From the NCBI GenBank assembly GCA_013115135.1, contig JABANP010000031.1, positions 124,001-188,000 on the forward strand: 64,000 bases of DNA, given 5' to 3'. Shown here piece after piece: positions 11,410 to 22,645 of the stretch (position 1 is the stretch's first letter; every line of letters begins with the position of its first letter). The notes beneath the pieces are model-generated. The model had not been told where the DNA came from and ran no database searches. It saw only the letters and a list, made by a program, of their open reading frames with translations. This DNA is from Perkinsus olseni. Lineage: Eukaryota > Perkinsozoa > Perkinsida > Perkinsidae. Position numbers and translations under genes: made by a program.

Positions 11410-11779
11410 CAACAGCATAGCAAAGGGACTTGCGAATAGCCTACTGTTGAGAAGTATTCGGTCCTTGAGGGACTCTCCACGAGCTGGTAGGGCAGTCAGT
11501 GGATCGTTCGGCTGACAAGTTGTCGGCGGCTAATAGCAACCGTCACTAGCCCACCGATGATATTCTGTTTTGATATGAATCTCGAGAGAAAAAGAATAAG
11601 AATGATAACGGAGGCACCAGTGCCATTTTCTGAGGAGGATCAGGATCTGTGCTCGGTCGAGTCGACCGGGTCGAGGCGGACGGATACGATGTACAGAATA
11701 CCAAGGCGAAGCGGCTTGTAGCAGATAACATGACAACCCTTTGGTCGTCAGCCAGCGTACCACATCGACTCCGAAAACC

Positions 11780-12622
11780 TTAGATCACTAGGCTCTCGCT
11801 GCCCATGGGCACCGGGGTGGTAGAGGTTTGAGGAGGCCCAACCCTGCCGAAGGGAACCAGTTCTCTCTCTCCGTACATGTTCGCCATAGACACGTAGATA
11901 ACGTCGTCGTTCCCGACCAGAACTGAATAGAAGCTATCTGTACCCAAGTCTGGGCAGAGAGCAGTAATCCGACGGCGAACGTCGGTTGAAGCTTCGAAAA
12001 AGTGGTAATAAGCTCCTGGAGGTTGACGAAGGCCGAGAGTCTCCCGGATACTATCGCGTTGATAGCAACTGATTTCTAGTTCCACATTTGCAATTCTACC
12101 ACCGTTGATAAACACATCAGTCACATTGATAGTCAAAGTCGCATTAAGCAGACCATAGTTGGGGTCGTATCGATGGTATGTCCCCGATCTCAGCGGACTG
12201 TCTTCCTTCCAGAACGCACGTTCTTGACCTTGGAAAGGAGCGCCGACGAGGCGGAGATCGTCTGTGAAGAAGCGCAATGTCTGCAGGTCACCGGGCTGGA
12301 CGTTGGCCTGCGGGAAGAGCTTCTCAATATCATCAAAGAAGGCGCGGATCTCGCTGGGCTGGTCGCTAAAGTCGACTTCATAATGGTTGAAACCTCGTGG
12401 GACGACGGGGAACTCGTCCGACACGGTCATACCGACGTCGATCGCTTCGAAGGTGAATCTCGCACGACCGAAGTAGCTGAAAGCGATTGGGAGATTCTTG
12501 GCGATATCAATGTCCAACCGGTAGCCGAGACCCCTGTGGCGGAACTTGCCAACCGTTTGCTGGCCCGCCGTTGTCATCAACAACAGACTGGCTATCAGCG
12601 AAGAAGCGCAGAAGTTCACCAT
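11780..12622 (-). CDS. Secreted protein, tandem family A, copy 2
   Basis: A single-exon frame encodes 280 residues starting at the ATG shared by the family (MVNFCASSLIASLLL signal peptide). Upstream the frame remains open to a GTG but lacks any ATG, which settles the start. Two-domain pattern: a variable half with GKFRHRGLGYRLDIDIAKN and FDDIEKLFPQANVQ, then a constant half from FWKEDSPLRSGTYHRYD to the PQTSTTPVPMG tail. Copy 1 is its closest relative in the variable half; copy 3 is much further away. The 3' flank (11410-11780) matches that of copy 1 at 8661-9030. Function unknown; a secreted or surface role follows from the signal peptide and glycosylation sites. Confidence 0.75.
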   Translation of the reverse strand: MVNFCASSLIASLLLMTTAGQQTVGKFRHRGLGYRLDIDIAKNLPIAFSYFGRARFTFEAIDVGMTVSDEFPVVPRGFNHYEVDFSDQPSEIRAFFDDIEKLFPQANVQPGDLQTLRFFTDDLRLVGAPFQGQERAFWKEDSPLRSGTYHRYDPNYGLLNATLTINVTDVFINGGRIANVELEISCYQRDSIRETLGLRQPPGAYYHFFEASTDVRRRITALCPDLGTDSFYSVLVGNDDVIYVSMANMYGERELVPFGRVGPPQTSTTPVPMGSESLVI

Positions 12623-13638
12623 TGAGGCAGTGGAACTGTTGCGAAAAAAGTAGCTACCTGAGAGGGGGTCATAACGGAGAGATGCAAGGCATCTGACGAA
12701 TCTAAGGTTGGCAACCTTAGCGGTACGTCCTGCCCCCACTATAACTCAGTACAGTGCGGCTATTTGGGACGGGGCTGGAAAAGTTGTAGGAAAGAACTCG
12801 ATAAAGTTGCTAAGTGATAACGTCTCCTGTAGCTTACTAAGCTAATCTGAATGTAGCACGTATACCAAAGCACGGACGTACAGGGCGCATAGTAAAGGTC
12901 AGATGGTTATCTGAGACTAATGATACATAGTAGGCTACTGAGTAGCAGGTAAGTACAGCGATGAGAGTCTAACAGCTGAATAGCATTGGACCAGGCTGGA
13001 GCCGTTCTATAGCGTAAACTATGGTCGTCACTATAGTGCAAGTAGTAGTTGCCCGCAGATTCTCTAGCTCGCTACAGTCGAGCTAGCGCACAGCCTCAAG
13101 CTGTCAGCTTAGCTACGGCAGCCAACCTGTCTAAGTGCTCACGTACTCCCGAGCCAAATCCTCTCGCGGCACCGATGCCTGTCCGAGAGTTGCGGTTTAA
13201 ACTAGGGTGGTCATCTCCCAACCAGTCAAAATCAGCCGAATCGCTCGGCCAGAGTGTTCATTCCGTCTCCATTGGAGATCCTCGTGATGAAATTTCCGGC
13301 ATCCGTTTGTGTCTCTGCGCGCAGGAGCAGATCTCTGGGGCATGACGCGTGAGTCTGGCCTACATAAGCGCGCGTGCGCAAGCTCTTCCGAGGTGTATTA
13401 AGTTCCGGTGTTCTAGACCATCACGACAAAGCGACAGAATGCCGATCTTTGTGGACCAAGCGACAAAGATCATGACCCGGGTCATTGACCCGCCCTCCCA
13501 AGGATACTGTGAAATGGCAATCCTCTTTCCCAGCTAGGCTATCTGATGGTTCTAGCAGGTGAGAGACTTTTATGAATATCTACTAGGAGTGATATTCTTG
13601 CCCATCATAATGAGAAGAGAGTGGTGTCCCCCTTTTAG
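12623..13638. other. Shared 5' flank of secreted gene copy 2
   Basis: Collinear with the flanks of the other two copies. The 230 bp next to the start codon are nearly identical to 18377-18600. No independent gene is supported. Confidence 0.55.
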
Positions 13639-13743
13639 AACGAATCATGGATGGGTCATTGATCTACTGCCACTATCTGATAGTGGCCCCTTGATAGTGA
13701 CTATCGAGGGGATATCGCGATACTTGTTTTCAAGTGCTGAGGA
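13639..13743 (+). pseudogene. Relic of DNAL4 last exon, copy 2
   Basis: Matches exon 4 of DNAL4 with an internal insertion that carries an inverted copy of part of the exon (CCACTATCTGATAGTGG). The end retains TTTTCAAGTGCTGAGG, which covers the last codons and stop. No donor-linked upstream exons are present. Confidence 0.65.
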
Positions 13744-14714
13744 ACATGTCGACATGCGTACCTCCACCTTCAACGGAAACAAGTATAAACCGAGCCGCCC
13801 TTTAAGGGAAACACGTCCAGCTTCTACTACCAACGCACGAAGCATTTCTCGCAGAACCACCTCTCAACCGAACTCTGCTTCGACAGAAGTCACACCTAAC
13901 TAACGCCACTACTGCCGCAACCTACTCCCCTCCGAAACACTGGCCAACGGATTTGTCTCATACCCGAAGTTCTCACGCTCTGAAACAACTAGCACCCGAC
14001 TCACCACCAGCCCTATCACACCGCTATTTTCAGCCTAATTTTGTGGCGCGCGACAGCCAACATCACCGCGCTCGAAAGCTCTATCTACCGAAATCACCAC
14101 CACTACTCGGTAAACCCTGCTCTAGGGAACTCTACGACTTGCGAAGTGTAACTCTTTGGACGCTAGGGGCTCACAGTCCACTCTCATCCTAACTTGGGAT
14201 TCTTAAGTGACTCACTGTAACTGAATCTCTCATCGCATTTGATGTGTTTCATGTTAGTTGATTCTTCTTAATGTCTTTTCATCACTCAGCCTCACCATGC
14301 ATTACTCTACTACTGCTACTGCTACTCAAGCTTATCGGATACCTTCTCCTCCACACCACACCACGCCACCAGCTTTGCCTGCAACAGGTAGTACGGTACG
14401 GGAGAAATCACTGCTGGTCGGTCCAAAATTCGGACTCCAAATGTAATGCAAACTGCTGTGTGGCTGACAGAACCCTTCTGCTTTTTAAACTACCATGGGG
14501 CAGATAACTTACCTTGTCGGGTGCTCCAACCCCTGGCTTACGGGGCCAGCAACACATTCTGCTAATCTTTGCACCACCCTCTGAAATTTCGTCGTATTAT
14601 TCGAGGTATCATCCATTGTGTCATTCTTCGCGGAGCCTCCGAGCCTCAGCCTCGTATATCCGTCCTCCATGCAGCGGTATAGTAGTTTTTCTCTTCATCC
14701 CTCAATCCATCCGA

Positions 14715-16319
14715 ATGCAGCTCATGGACCGCGAGAAGCTTTACATCTTGCCGAACTTCGGCGGGAGCATCTACTTAGCCTACGGAGGATTCGTGTTCAA
14801 GGAGGATACTCCTGGCCGAGCCCCACCGGGCACAACTTACTGGGCCTGTTCCAGGGTACAGCGAGCGACTCGTACCAAGCCCGCGGTCTACTGTCCGGCT
14901 CGTCTCACCGTGTATGGCGACATCAGTGGTGACGAAAATCAGCTGATGCTGCTGAAGGCTCCCAAACCTCACGTATGTGGCGAAGAGAATGCGGAGGGTC
15001 ACGGGTTGAGGATGCAGATGGACAGTCTTGTATGTTCCGGTGATCTGGGGCCGAGAGGCACGGCTGCTGATGTCTACGATGAGTTCACCGTTCAAGCGCC
15101 ACAGGAGGTTCTGAATTAGTTACCCTTCAGAGAGACTTGCCTTGAACATATAAGGCGGACTATGCAGCGGAACAACCCGCGGCCTCCTGTGCCGCGTTGC
15201 CGCTACGGTTTCGACATCCCCCCCAAGTACACTCGAGCTGCGTTCACGTCTGAGTCCGGAGGAGCTGTCGTCGAGGAGCAGATACTGCAATTTGATTCCG
15301 GTCGTGACAATACCAATCGTCACCTCATCTTCGCCTCCAGGAGCCACATCGAGATGATTGCGCGTGGACAGGATGGGGTACACTGTGTGTCCCATCGACG
15401 CTGATGTGTACCGTACACATTAGCGTCGATGGGACGTCTTCGCCTCCATAAGGGGCAGCAGTTCGGCGTGTTGGTAAAGCACAAGGACTGCTTCCTCATG
15501 TCGCCTTGTGCGTTCATTCTCATGCCGAGTCGGAAGAAATCGGTATACGACCTCATGTTCAACGACCTCCTGCAGCTCTTCACCGGTATTAAGATCAGCA
15601 GCTGCATCGCAGATTTTAAAGAGCACGCGGTGCGCTCTTTCAAAGATGTTTTCAACTCAAGACAGGATCTGGTCGCTGAGGTCAAGATAAATCTGCGCTT
15701 TTCCCACTTCAGTAAGAATGTGCTCTTACGTTTCAAACGACTGAGGATGTTCCACAGCGCCCAGAAGCACTTGAGGGATCGCCGACCACGGTGCTTCTAT
15801 AACATTCTGGCATTGGCCTTCCTTCCAACACATCTGGTTCCGGCTGGGCTGTTGGTGGGATGTAAGGAGCTCGACACAGCTGATTACGATTTCATGGTAT
15901 CATACCTATCACAGTACTACACCAGGCCAAATGCTGTGTTTCCTGTCGAGGAGTGGAATATGAGAGACCGCGTACTTTCTGGACTATGCAGGAGTACGAA
16001 TTCGCAAGAAGCGTTTCATAGAGTTTGGGGGAAAGAGGTGGGTGTGAACCCCAATATATGGGAGTGGATAGAAAACACCGCGCGGTTCATCGCCAAGGAA
16101 CGGGTGAAGGTGGGCAATCTTGACCGAGGAGATCGACCCCGAAGAAAGAACTACTTTGAGGTCACCGATGCTTCTCTTCACGCTCTGCTTAATCTACCTT
16201 TCGACGAGGCGAGCTTGGAGAGCTGGTTCCAATCTGCCCGTACTCACTTACGCCGGTTGACCCCGCCGGGTGGTGAATCACCACTGATGATGAGCCTCAA
16301 ACCCGAACTCATCAGATGA
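14715..16319 (+). pseudogene. FLYWCH zinc-finger / MULE transposase, two in-frame stops
   Basis: One reading frame runs from the ATG at 14715 to the TGA ending at 16319 and is broken only by TAG at 15117-15119 and TGA at 15402-15404. The N-terminal part is a FLYWCH finger: GGFVFKED, TTYWACSR, CPARL and KPHVC supply the Phe, Trp, Cys and His ligands. After the first stop come the lead-in to the transposase core (RHLIFASRSHIEMI, then QDGVHCV for the W-x-x-DGTF box) and, after the second stop, ADFKEHAVRSFKDVF for the DFExA box. Next are LPTHLVPAGLLVG, FPVEEWNMRDRVL and TNSQEAFHR with NPNIWEWIE, a standard C-terminal signature of MULE transposases. The frame itself is otherwise intact, so loss was recent. 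The element would have been able to move others of its family before these stops. Confidence 0.87.
15391..15433. repeat. Hairpin with 21-bp arms inside the transposase frame
   Basis: Left arm 15391-15411 and right arm 15413-15433 are inverted copies around one base, with a single mismatch (G in CGCTGATG against T in CATTAGCG). The TGA that interrupts the transposase (15402-15404) overlaps the mismatch in the left arm. Confidence 0.9.
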
Positions 16320-16823
16320 GGTTCGTCCCGAGATCGACCCTTTTCCGTACCCGTGGGAAGAAGCCACACTCCAGACTGCGGCGACAGGTAGGTACGGGAT
16401 CCTTTCTTGAGTTGCATCTTATGATTCTCAGTGAGAATCATAATTTTCGGTATCATCTTAGTAAGCAGTGGATTCGGTATATAGTCGTTTCCGGCGAGCA
16501 CTATAGTTACGTTAGTGGTGTATTACGTATCCGGTCTCGTGTCCCCTTGGTGGTTCGGGCAGTTCCGGATTCGGTCTCTCCGTGATTCGAGAAATGGCTC
16601 TTCGTCATTCTATATATTCGTGAGTTGTACAATTCTGCTGAACGTGGGAGCACCGTGTATGTGTTCGATCACATACGTCTTCGGTAGGTGGCAATTTCGG
16701 ATGATGCACTCTTCATTGAACAGGGTGTGAAGACAGAGTTCGTGGCGCGCGCAACCCACTTTTGGATGGAGGTGTCTCCCGCTCGGCCCGAGCGGCTCGG
16801 GTAGTATCATGCAATGGTCGTTT

Positions 16824-17134
16824 CGCTGAGCAACCGGGCCGAGGTTGCTGATCTTCATGCGTGTCAGTTTGCGGGCTTGTGTGAGGAGGACAAGAGGGGT
16901 GTCTAGTCGTCAGAAGAAATCTCCGACCCCGAGTATAACGGAACGTATGTTGTTTCATCAACACACCAGTGTCTCGAATAGTTGTGAGTTATACAACCCA
17001 GAGTCTACAACTGTTGGTCGGCGTTTCAGAAACGCAAAGTATACGAGCAACTTGGAAACCAAGTTCTAGGTAGACCAACTGTGCAACCCTTGCCGTCAGC
17101 AATCCAACTGTTTACAAAACTTGCCTGCGCATAG
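16824..17134. repeat. Repeat R, copy 4 (left end cut by the MULE)
   Basis: Right three quarters of R, closest to copy 3, starting abruptly at the insertion breakpoint. It is followed by the usual 3' flank of a family A gene, here slightly more diverged. Confidence 0.6.
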
Positions 17135-17518
17135 CGATAGCATAGCAAAGGGACTTGCGAATAGCCTACTGTAAAGAAATATTCGGTCCTTGAGGGACCC
17201 TCCACGACCGGGTAGGGCAGCCAGCAGATCGTTCGGGTGACAAGTTGTCGGTAGCATCTAGCAACCGTCACTAGCCCACAGATAATCTTCTTCCTCGCCA
17301 GCATACTGGCTTGATATGCATCTCGAGAGAAAATGAATGAGAATGATAATGGAGGCCCTGGTTTTTTTCCAGAAATCTGTTCTCGGTCGAGTGGACCGGG
17401 TCGAGGCGAACTAATACCAAGTAGCAATGCCAAGGCGATGCGGAAACTAGGGGATAGCTCAGGAACCGTGCATGCCAGTTTGGTCGTCAGCCAGCGTACC
17501 ACATCGACTCCAAAAACC

Positions 17519-18376
17519 TTAGATCACTAAGTTCTCGTTGCCCATGGGCACCGGGGTGGTAGAGGTTTGAGTGGGCCCAACTCTGCCGAAGGGAACCAGT
17601 TTTCTCTCTCCGTTCACGTTCGCAATAGAAACGTAGATAACGTCGTCGTTCCCGACCAGGACTGAATAGAAGCTATCTATACCCAAGTCTGGGCAGAGAG
17701 CAGTAATCCGACGGCGAACATCGGTTGAAGCTTCGAAAAAGTGGTAATAAGCTCCTGGAGGTTGACGAAGGCCGAGAGTCTCCCGGATACTATCGCGTTG
17801 ATAGCAACTGATTTCTAGTTCCACATTTGCGATTCTACCACCGTTGATAAACACATCAGTCACATTGATAGTCAAAGTCGCATTAAGCAGACCATAGTTG
17901 GGGTCGTATCGATGGTATGTCCCCGATCTCAGCGGACTGTCTTCCTTCCAGAAGAAAAGGTTGTCTCTCAGGGGAGCAACGGCCATGGATCGGAGATCAG
18001 CCGGTGTGAATACCAATGTAAACAAGTAAGGGTACCGCACGTCGTCGTCGTCGTCGTCCTGGGGCAAGAGATTTTGAACACTAACCGCAAAGCGCAACGC
18101 CTCATCGAAGTCGACATCGTAATAGTTCGGAACTATAGTTGGGTCGAAACGGGTCTCATTCGACACGACCTCACCGAAACCGGGCGCTTCAAAAGTGAAT
18201 CTCACACGACCACCCTTGCTATCATCGATTGGGAGGTCTTTGACGATTTCGGCAACCAAAGAATAGCCGATACCCTTGAGGAGACCCCTGCGGCGGAACT
18301 TGCCAACCGTCTGGCCCGCCGCCGTTGTCATCAACAACAGAGTGGCTATCACCGAAGAAGCGCAGAGGTTCACCAT
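17519..18376 (-). CDS. Secreted protein, tandem family A, copy 3
   Basis: A single exon encodes 285 residues from the family ATG (MVNLCASSVIATLLL signal peptide, then TTAAGQ). The constant half (FWKEDSPLRSG to the end) is nearly identical to copies 1 and 2 at DNA level, and so is the 5' flank. The segment between them, roughly residues 30-150, is very different: it has an insertion after GKFRRRGL, replaces FDDIEKLFPQ by an alanine/valine-rich stretch with NLLPQ, and contains six consecutive Asp encoded by a GTC/GAC triplet repeat at 18041-18058. This is a mosaic gene; gene conversion of the ends, diversifying selection in the middle, or both, would explain it. Confidence 0.75.
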   Translation of the reverse strand: MVNLCASSVIATLLLMTTAAGQTVGKFRRRGLLKGIGYSLVAEIVKDLPIDDSKGGRVRFTFEAPGFGEVVSNETRFDPTIVPNYYDVDFDEALRFAVSVQNLLPQDDDDDDVRYPYLFTLVFTPADLRSMAVAPLRDNLFFWKEDSPLRSGTYHRYDPNYGLLNATLTINVTDVFINGGRIANVELEISCYQRDSIRETLGLRQPPGAYYHFFEASTDVRRRITALCPDLGIDSFYSVLVGNDDVIYVSIANVNGERKLVPFGRVGPTQTSTTPVPMGNENLVI

Positions 18377-19420
18377 TGAGACAGTGGAACTGTTGCGAAA
18401 GAAGTAGCTACCTGAGAGGGGGTCATAACGGAGAGATGCAAGGCATCTGACGAATCTAAGGTTGGCAACCTTAGCGGTACGTCCTGCCCCCACTATAACT
18501 CAGTACAGTGCGGCTATTTGGGACGGGGCTGGAAAAGTTGTAGAAAAGAACTCGATAAAGTTGCTAAGTGACGAAGTGATCTGTAGCTTACTAAGCTAAT
18601 CTGAATGTAGCACGTATACCAAAGCACGGACGTACAGGGCGCATAGTAAAGGTCAGATGGTTATCTGAGACTAATGATACATAGTAGGCTACTGAGTAGC
18701 AGGTAAGTACAGCGATGAGAGTCTAACAGCTGAATAGTGACCGGCTGGAGCTGTTTTATAGCGTAAACTATGGTCGTCACTATGATGCAAGTAGTAGTTG
18801 CCCGCAGATTCCCTAGCTCACTACAGCCGAGCTAGCGCACAGCTTAACTATGGCATCCAACCTGTCTTAGTGCTCACGTACTCCCGAGCCAAATCTTCGT
18901 ACGGCACCGATGCCTGTCCGAGAGTTGCGGTTTAAACTAGGGTGGTCATCTCTCAACCAGTCAAAACCAGCCGAATTGCTCGGCCAGAGTGGTCGGGCCG
19001 TCTGCATAAGCAATGAACAAGATTAATGGGCTAGCCTCAAAGGGTGGCCTGGCGTGGTTCTCGTCACGTCATGACGGACACGAAGGGACAGAACAGAGAG
19101 CTGGCCAGCTCGCGCGCGCGACAAAGATCATGACTCGCCCTCCCAAGGATACTGTGAAATGGTTATCCTCTTTCCCAGCTAGGCTATCCGATGGTTCTAG
19201 TAGGTGAGAGACTTCCATGAATACCTACTAGGAGTGATATTCTTGCTCATCACAATGAGGTAGAGGTGTCCCCCTTTTAGAACGGGTCATTGACGTACTG
19301 CCACTATCAATGGAATATCGCCATACTAGTGTTCACTGAACACTGTCCAAGTGCTGAGGTACATGTCAACATGCTGTGATGCTAATCATGACTAGTCACT
19401 GAGTAGGAGTCGGTCAATCG
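18377..19420. other. 5' flank of secreted gene copy 3 and end of tandem array
   Basis: Collinear with the other 5' flanks, with a deletion near 19010-19120. The array homology fades out after TCGGTCAATCGGAGG at about 19422. Confidence 0.55.
19281..19360 (+). pseudogene. Relic of DNAL4 last exon, copy 3
   Basis: The best preserved relic: after TTTTAG it reads NGSLTYCHYQWNIAILVF in the original frame, then a small duplication (GTTCACTGAACACTGTCC) destroys the last codons before AAGTGCTGAGG. No upstream exons accompany it. Confidence 0.7.
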
Positions 19421-19422
19421 GA

Positions 19423-22134
19423 GGGTGGGAGTTGCATTCGCATCTCGTCCAGTACGAGCCGTTGTCGGGCAAGAATCTAATTCACGCAGCGAACTGGTCG
19501 TGGGGCTCTCATCTGTACTTTTGGCGGGGCTTGCGCTCCTCGTCGTGGGCAAACCTGGACTTAGTTCTGTCTTTCACGATGTAGCAACCCGGTCGGAAAT
19601 ATCGACGGTTGAGGTGCATGTGGTTCATCTTGGTGACGAAAGACAAGGCAAGAGACGAAGATGGATCGCCGAAATTCGGGACCTGAGCGAGATGTGACGA
19701 ACACGTAGCGTGCTGCTCCTGTAGCTGCATCAAGTGTATCTGAGGCATAACACATACACAAGGTGCAGTTCTTCAAAAGCCCGTAGGAAAACATTCCATT
19801 ATTGTACGAACTTCAGCGGAGGTCGTCGCCCTGTTCACTTGAGTGTAACTATCAGTCTTGCGGCGTCCAAAATGGTCCTTAAATATCGTTGTGCGTGTGA
19901 ATTAGCCACGATGGTCCAAATAATACTCTTCATGGGGCTCATCCCAACGTGCCGGGCGCCCTCACAAAGTGAGAAGATCTACAATCGAGTGTCGATGGGC
20001 AAGCTGGCGATGTTATCACTTCACAGCAGACTCCTTCGGAAGGAGCTCATCAGTCGACTTCTCCAGTGGATCACGATTCTTATCAATTCAGTATCTCGCC
20101 CAGAATAGTATACTCCTGCTTCACCACGCCATCCTCCAGTTTTGAATGGTTATCACTTCTCCAACAAGCATGGCGCGTAACCCTTCGTAAATGACATAGG
20201 GAGTGAGTAGAGCAAGCACGTGCTTCTAACAAAAATCTCGTTAATGAGACGTTTTTTGTGAAGCAAAGGCTTTGAAATGATGATCATTCACCCACGACGC
20301 GACTGTGTGAGTTGGGTTCAGGTCAATTTACACTGCTCGGCTTGATTCATATCCTGGTGGCTTCGAAGATACTTTCCTTATGGTCCTGCAACGGCCCTGG
20401 ACGGCCACTGGGGCGACAGCGACACGTCCCTTTGATGGTGTCCATAGCAAGAGACCTGAAACTGCAGACCACCTTCGAGGTTCGCAGGGGATTCCTTCTA
20501 TGGGGCCCTGGCAGCTGTCAAACAGGGCCTCAGACTGACCCTCCCTCAGGTCGTCGTGGACTTGAGGTTGTGAACATCAGGCTTACACATACCGCCCGAT
20601 CATGGCAAGACTTGCATACAGACTCGCTCAAGGGGGTACATCGCCGCGTCTTCTCGTGGCTCGCTACCACTGTATCCGTGGCAGGATGGCCGCCCCCCTT
20701 CCCTCGAGCGACGGCGGCTGCCTCTGTCGGCGGCATCGCCACCTCATCCGCTTGTCTCGGCGGGGCTTAGACACGTCACTGAGAGTATGCGTGCTCTCTC
20801 GCTGGTTGATGTACGTCTGTAGTCTGCCGGGGCATGCCTTATGATACCAAGTTTCCCGCAACTTTCTAGTAACGACTCCCGTGAGAACTCCAATTACTCG
20901 AAGGGCTTTCTGAGTCTCCTGAACTCGAGCCGCCCCTGACCCTCCCCCTCGTTTGTTCTCTCACGAGGGGATGCCCCAAGGGAGGCCGGGGCGGTTTCTA
21001 CAATGATCTCCGTAGAGCAGGCTGCGATGCTCTCCCGGCAATCGTTCGGAAGCAAAGAGCAGACAGGGAACGTCTACTCGCATTTAGTAGCGGGTTCGGA
21101 GTTATTGAAAGCAGACTATATGGTTCATCGACTCTATTACACGCATTAAATATACAGAAAAGCACCATAAGTATGCAAAAACTGACCCGCTTCTCACCCT
21201 GGGAATGTGGATTTCGCGTGAATGTGAAATGTGCTTTTCACTAGTGTCTTTTTCATATCGCGGGTTGAACTCCAGTATACGCTTCAAGATGCGCACCTCA
21301 CCAGAGAGCGATGAGATAGTCTTTTACCTGGGAGAAGTGTATACGTCACATTGTTGCTCATCCGCTGTCTGACAGGCTGCCCGTCGCCCTCAGCGAGGAG
21401 CTTCTAGGGCCCACCTTCATGACGCCTTCGAGGTCGCTGAACGTCCGGGAGGTAAGGCTTTGCGATAGTTGTGCATGACGCTAGTACTGAAGTGGGCGAC
21501 TGTACTGTGGCTGTAAATCACGGCTGTCAAATGGGTACGAAGTAGCGAGAATATCTATTCACCGGTAACTCTCCACTACTTCGTTCCAATTTGACTTTCG
21601 CGATGTCCCTCTTGCATGTGTAGCGCTGGTCGGAGTAGATCATGAGCAGCTCATTTCTTCTCAGATGCAGCTACAGCTCGCGAGAAGCGCACCCTGCGAC
21701 GGAGTCGAGGGTGAGATCGCTGTCATCGCCCATAGCATGAGCCTGGTACTCGGCCCTCGGTTATCAGGCAAACCCGTGGCCTGACAGCACCGCCCTTCGA
21801 ACGAGCGCGTCCCTCACTGAAGTTGATACCGCCAATTGGAAGCGATTTCAATAGACGGTTACTACTAGAGGAGCGCCTCCGTCGTAAGCAGCGTTCCACG
21901 GTGACCGAAGCCCGGCCAGTACAGTAATTTTAGGCGAGCAATGATAGCGGCAGTATTCACTCCTAGTCTACTGTTGGGGAGTGGCTGATTGAGAACACAA
22001 CGTCCGAGTCTCGCGGTCTGAAATCCAATTTTCCAACTTCTGTTTCTTCGTCATCAACGGTATAGCTTCTTATCGAAGCAAGATAGAGCCTCGTCTTTAC
22101 GCTATGCGAGTTTGGAGCACTTTACTTACCGCGG
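19423..22134. other. No gene supported (2.7 kb)
   Basis: Overlapping open frames on both strands (for example 19425-19697, 20312-20770) have no recognisable domains and no consistent splice structure. A stretch near 20958-20990 vaguely resembles the GCPQG turn of LINE reverse transcriptases but lacks the surrounding conserved residues. Treated as intergenic or decayed mobile DNA. Confidence 0.45.
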
Positions 22135-22645
22135 ATGCCGCGCGGCCTCGAGAGCGTCGGGGTGGCTGCCACATGGATGTTAGGGATGGCCGAAGGGTCC
22201 AAGGCTCGGTCTAAGAAGGTCGTACAGCGTACACAGTCGGCCCCGCGTATCCGGAGGTCGAAGCGTGATGATGATGAACGACGTCGAAAGATACTCCTGC
22301 GCAAGAAAGAGTCCGAGGTAACCGATACTCAGACTGCCCTTGAGACGCGCCTCCATCTCACAGCTTGCTTTTCGGAAAGAGGCTTCCATGCGTCTCAAGA
22401 GAGTGCTTGAATCCGCGAAAGAACGACGGGTGGCTGTGCTGTTGAGGGGTGTGGCGTGGAGTCGGAGGATAGAATCGATGAGAAGCTTGCGCGAGGGGAT
22501 GTGAGCGTCTGCTGCCGGGTGGGCATTTCTCTTGGGGCCTAGTGTGCTTCACGATCCGGTTGCTACTATTTCATTGCGTAGATCGCGCTTGAAGTATAAC
22601 AACCCGCGCCAAGTTCGACTGAGACTGAGGGAGAGGTTCTCTTGA
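22135..22645 (+). CDS. Small basic protein, three exons (unrecognised)
   Basis: Exons 22135-22317, 22364-22500 and 22582-22645 have GT-AG introns of 46 and 81 bp and join in correct phase to give 127 residues. An alternative ATG lies at 22174. The protein is rich in Arg and Lys (RRSKRDDDERRRKILLRKKE, then MRLKRVLESAKERR) and ends RQVRLRLRERFS. No domain is recognised. The composition suggests a nucleic-acid-binding or coiled-coil axonemal component, but that is a guess. An ORF overlapping on the opposite strand is its shadow. Confidence 0.55.

Larger units (their letters stand above)
10866..13628. repeat. Tandem duplication unit 2 (about 2.76 kb)
   Basis: The marker GTGTCCCCCTTTTAGAA occurs at about 10863, 13625 and 19266. 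Between the first two lies one full unit: relic of the DNAL4 last exon, repeat R, a 3' flank, one secreted gene on the minus strand and its 5' flank. The next unit has the same order with a 3-kb insertion. The copies are therefore a head-to-tail tandem array. Confidence 0.75.
13756..16823 (+). mobile_element. Mutator-like element (MULE) insertion in unit 3
   Basis: Homology to the other tandem units stops after GACATGC at about 13755 and resumes at CGCTGAGCAACCGG near 16824, so about 3.07 kb was inserted and roughly 300 bp of unit sequence lost. The insert carries a decayed FLYWCH/MULE transposase. I could not find convincing terminal inverted repeats at these breakpoints, so the true element ends may lie inside. 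The 13760-14700 part is pyrimidine-rich and has no recognisable gene, and 16320-16823 likewise. Confidence 0.7.

Noticed and set aside
10352..13345. Conserved ORF at 10352-10582 and 13049-13345 as a gene
   Set aside because: Conservation is explained by the tandem duplication; start positions differ and there is no motif.
14775..15736. Minus-strand ORFs over the transposase
   Set aside because: Shadows of the MULE frame, which has recognisable domains.
20940..21000. Reverse transcriptase turn (RGCPKGG)
   Set aside because: Flanking residues do not match LINE polymerases and adjacent frames are closed.
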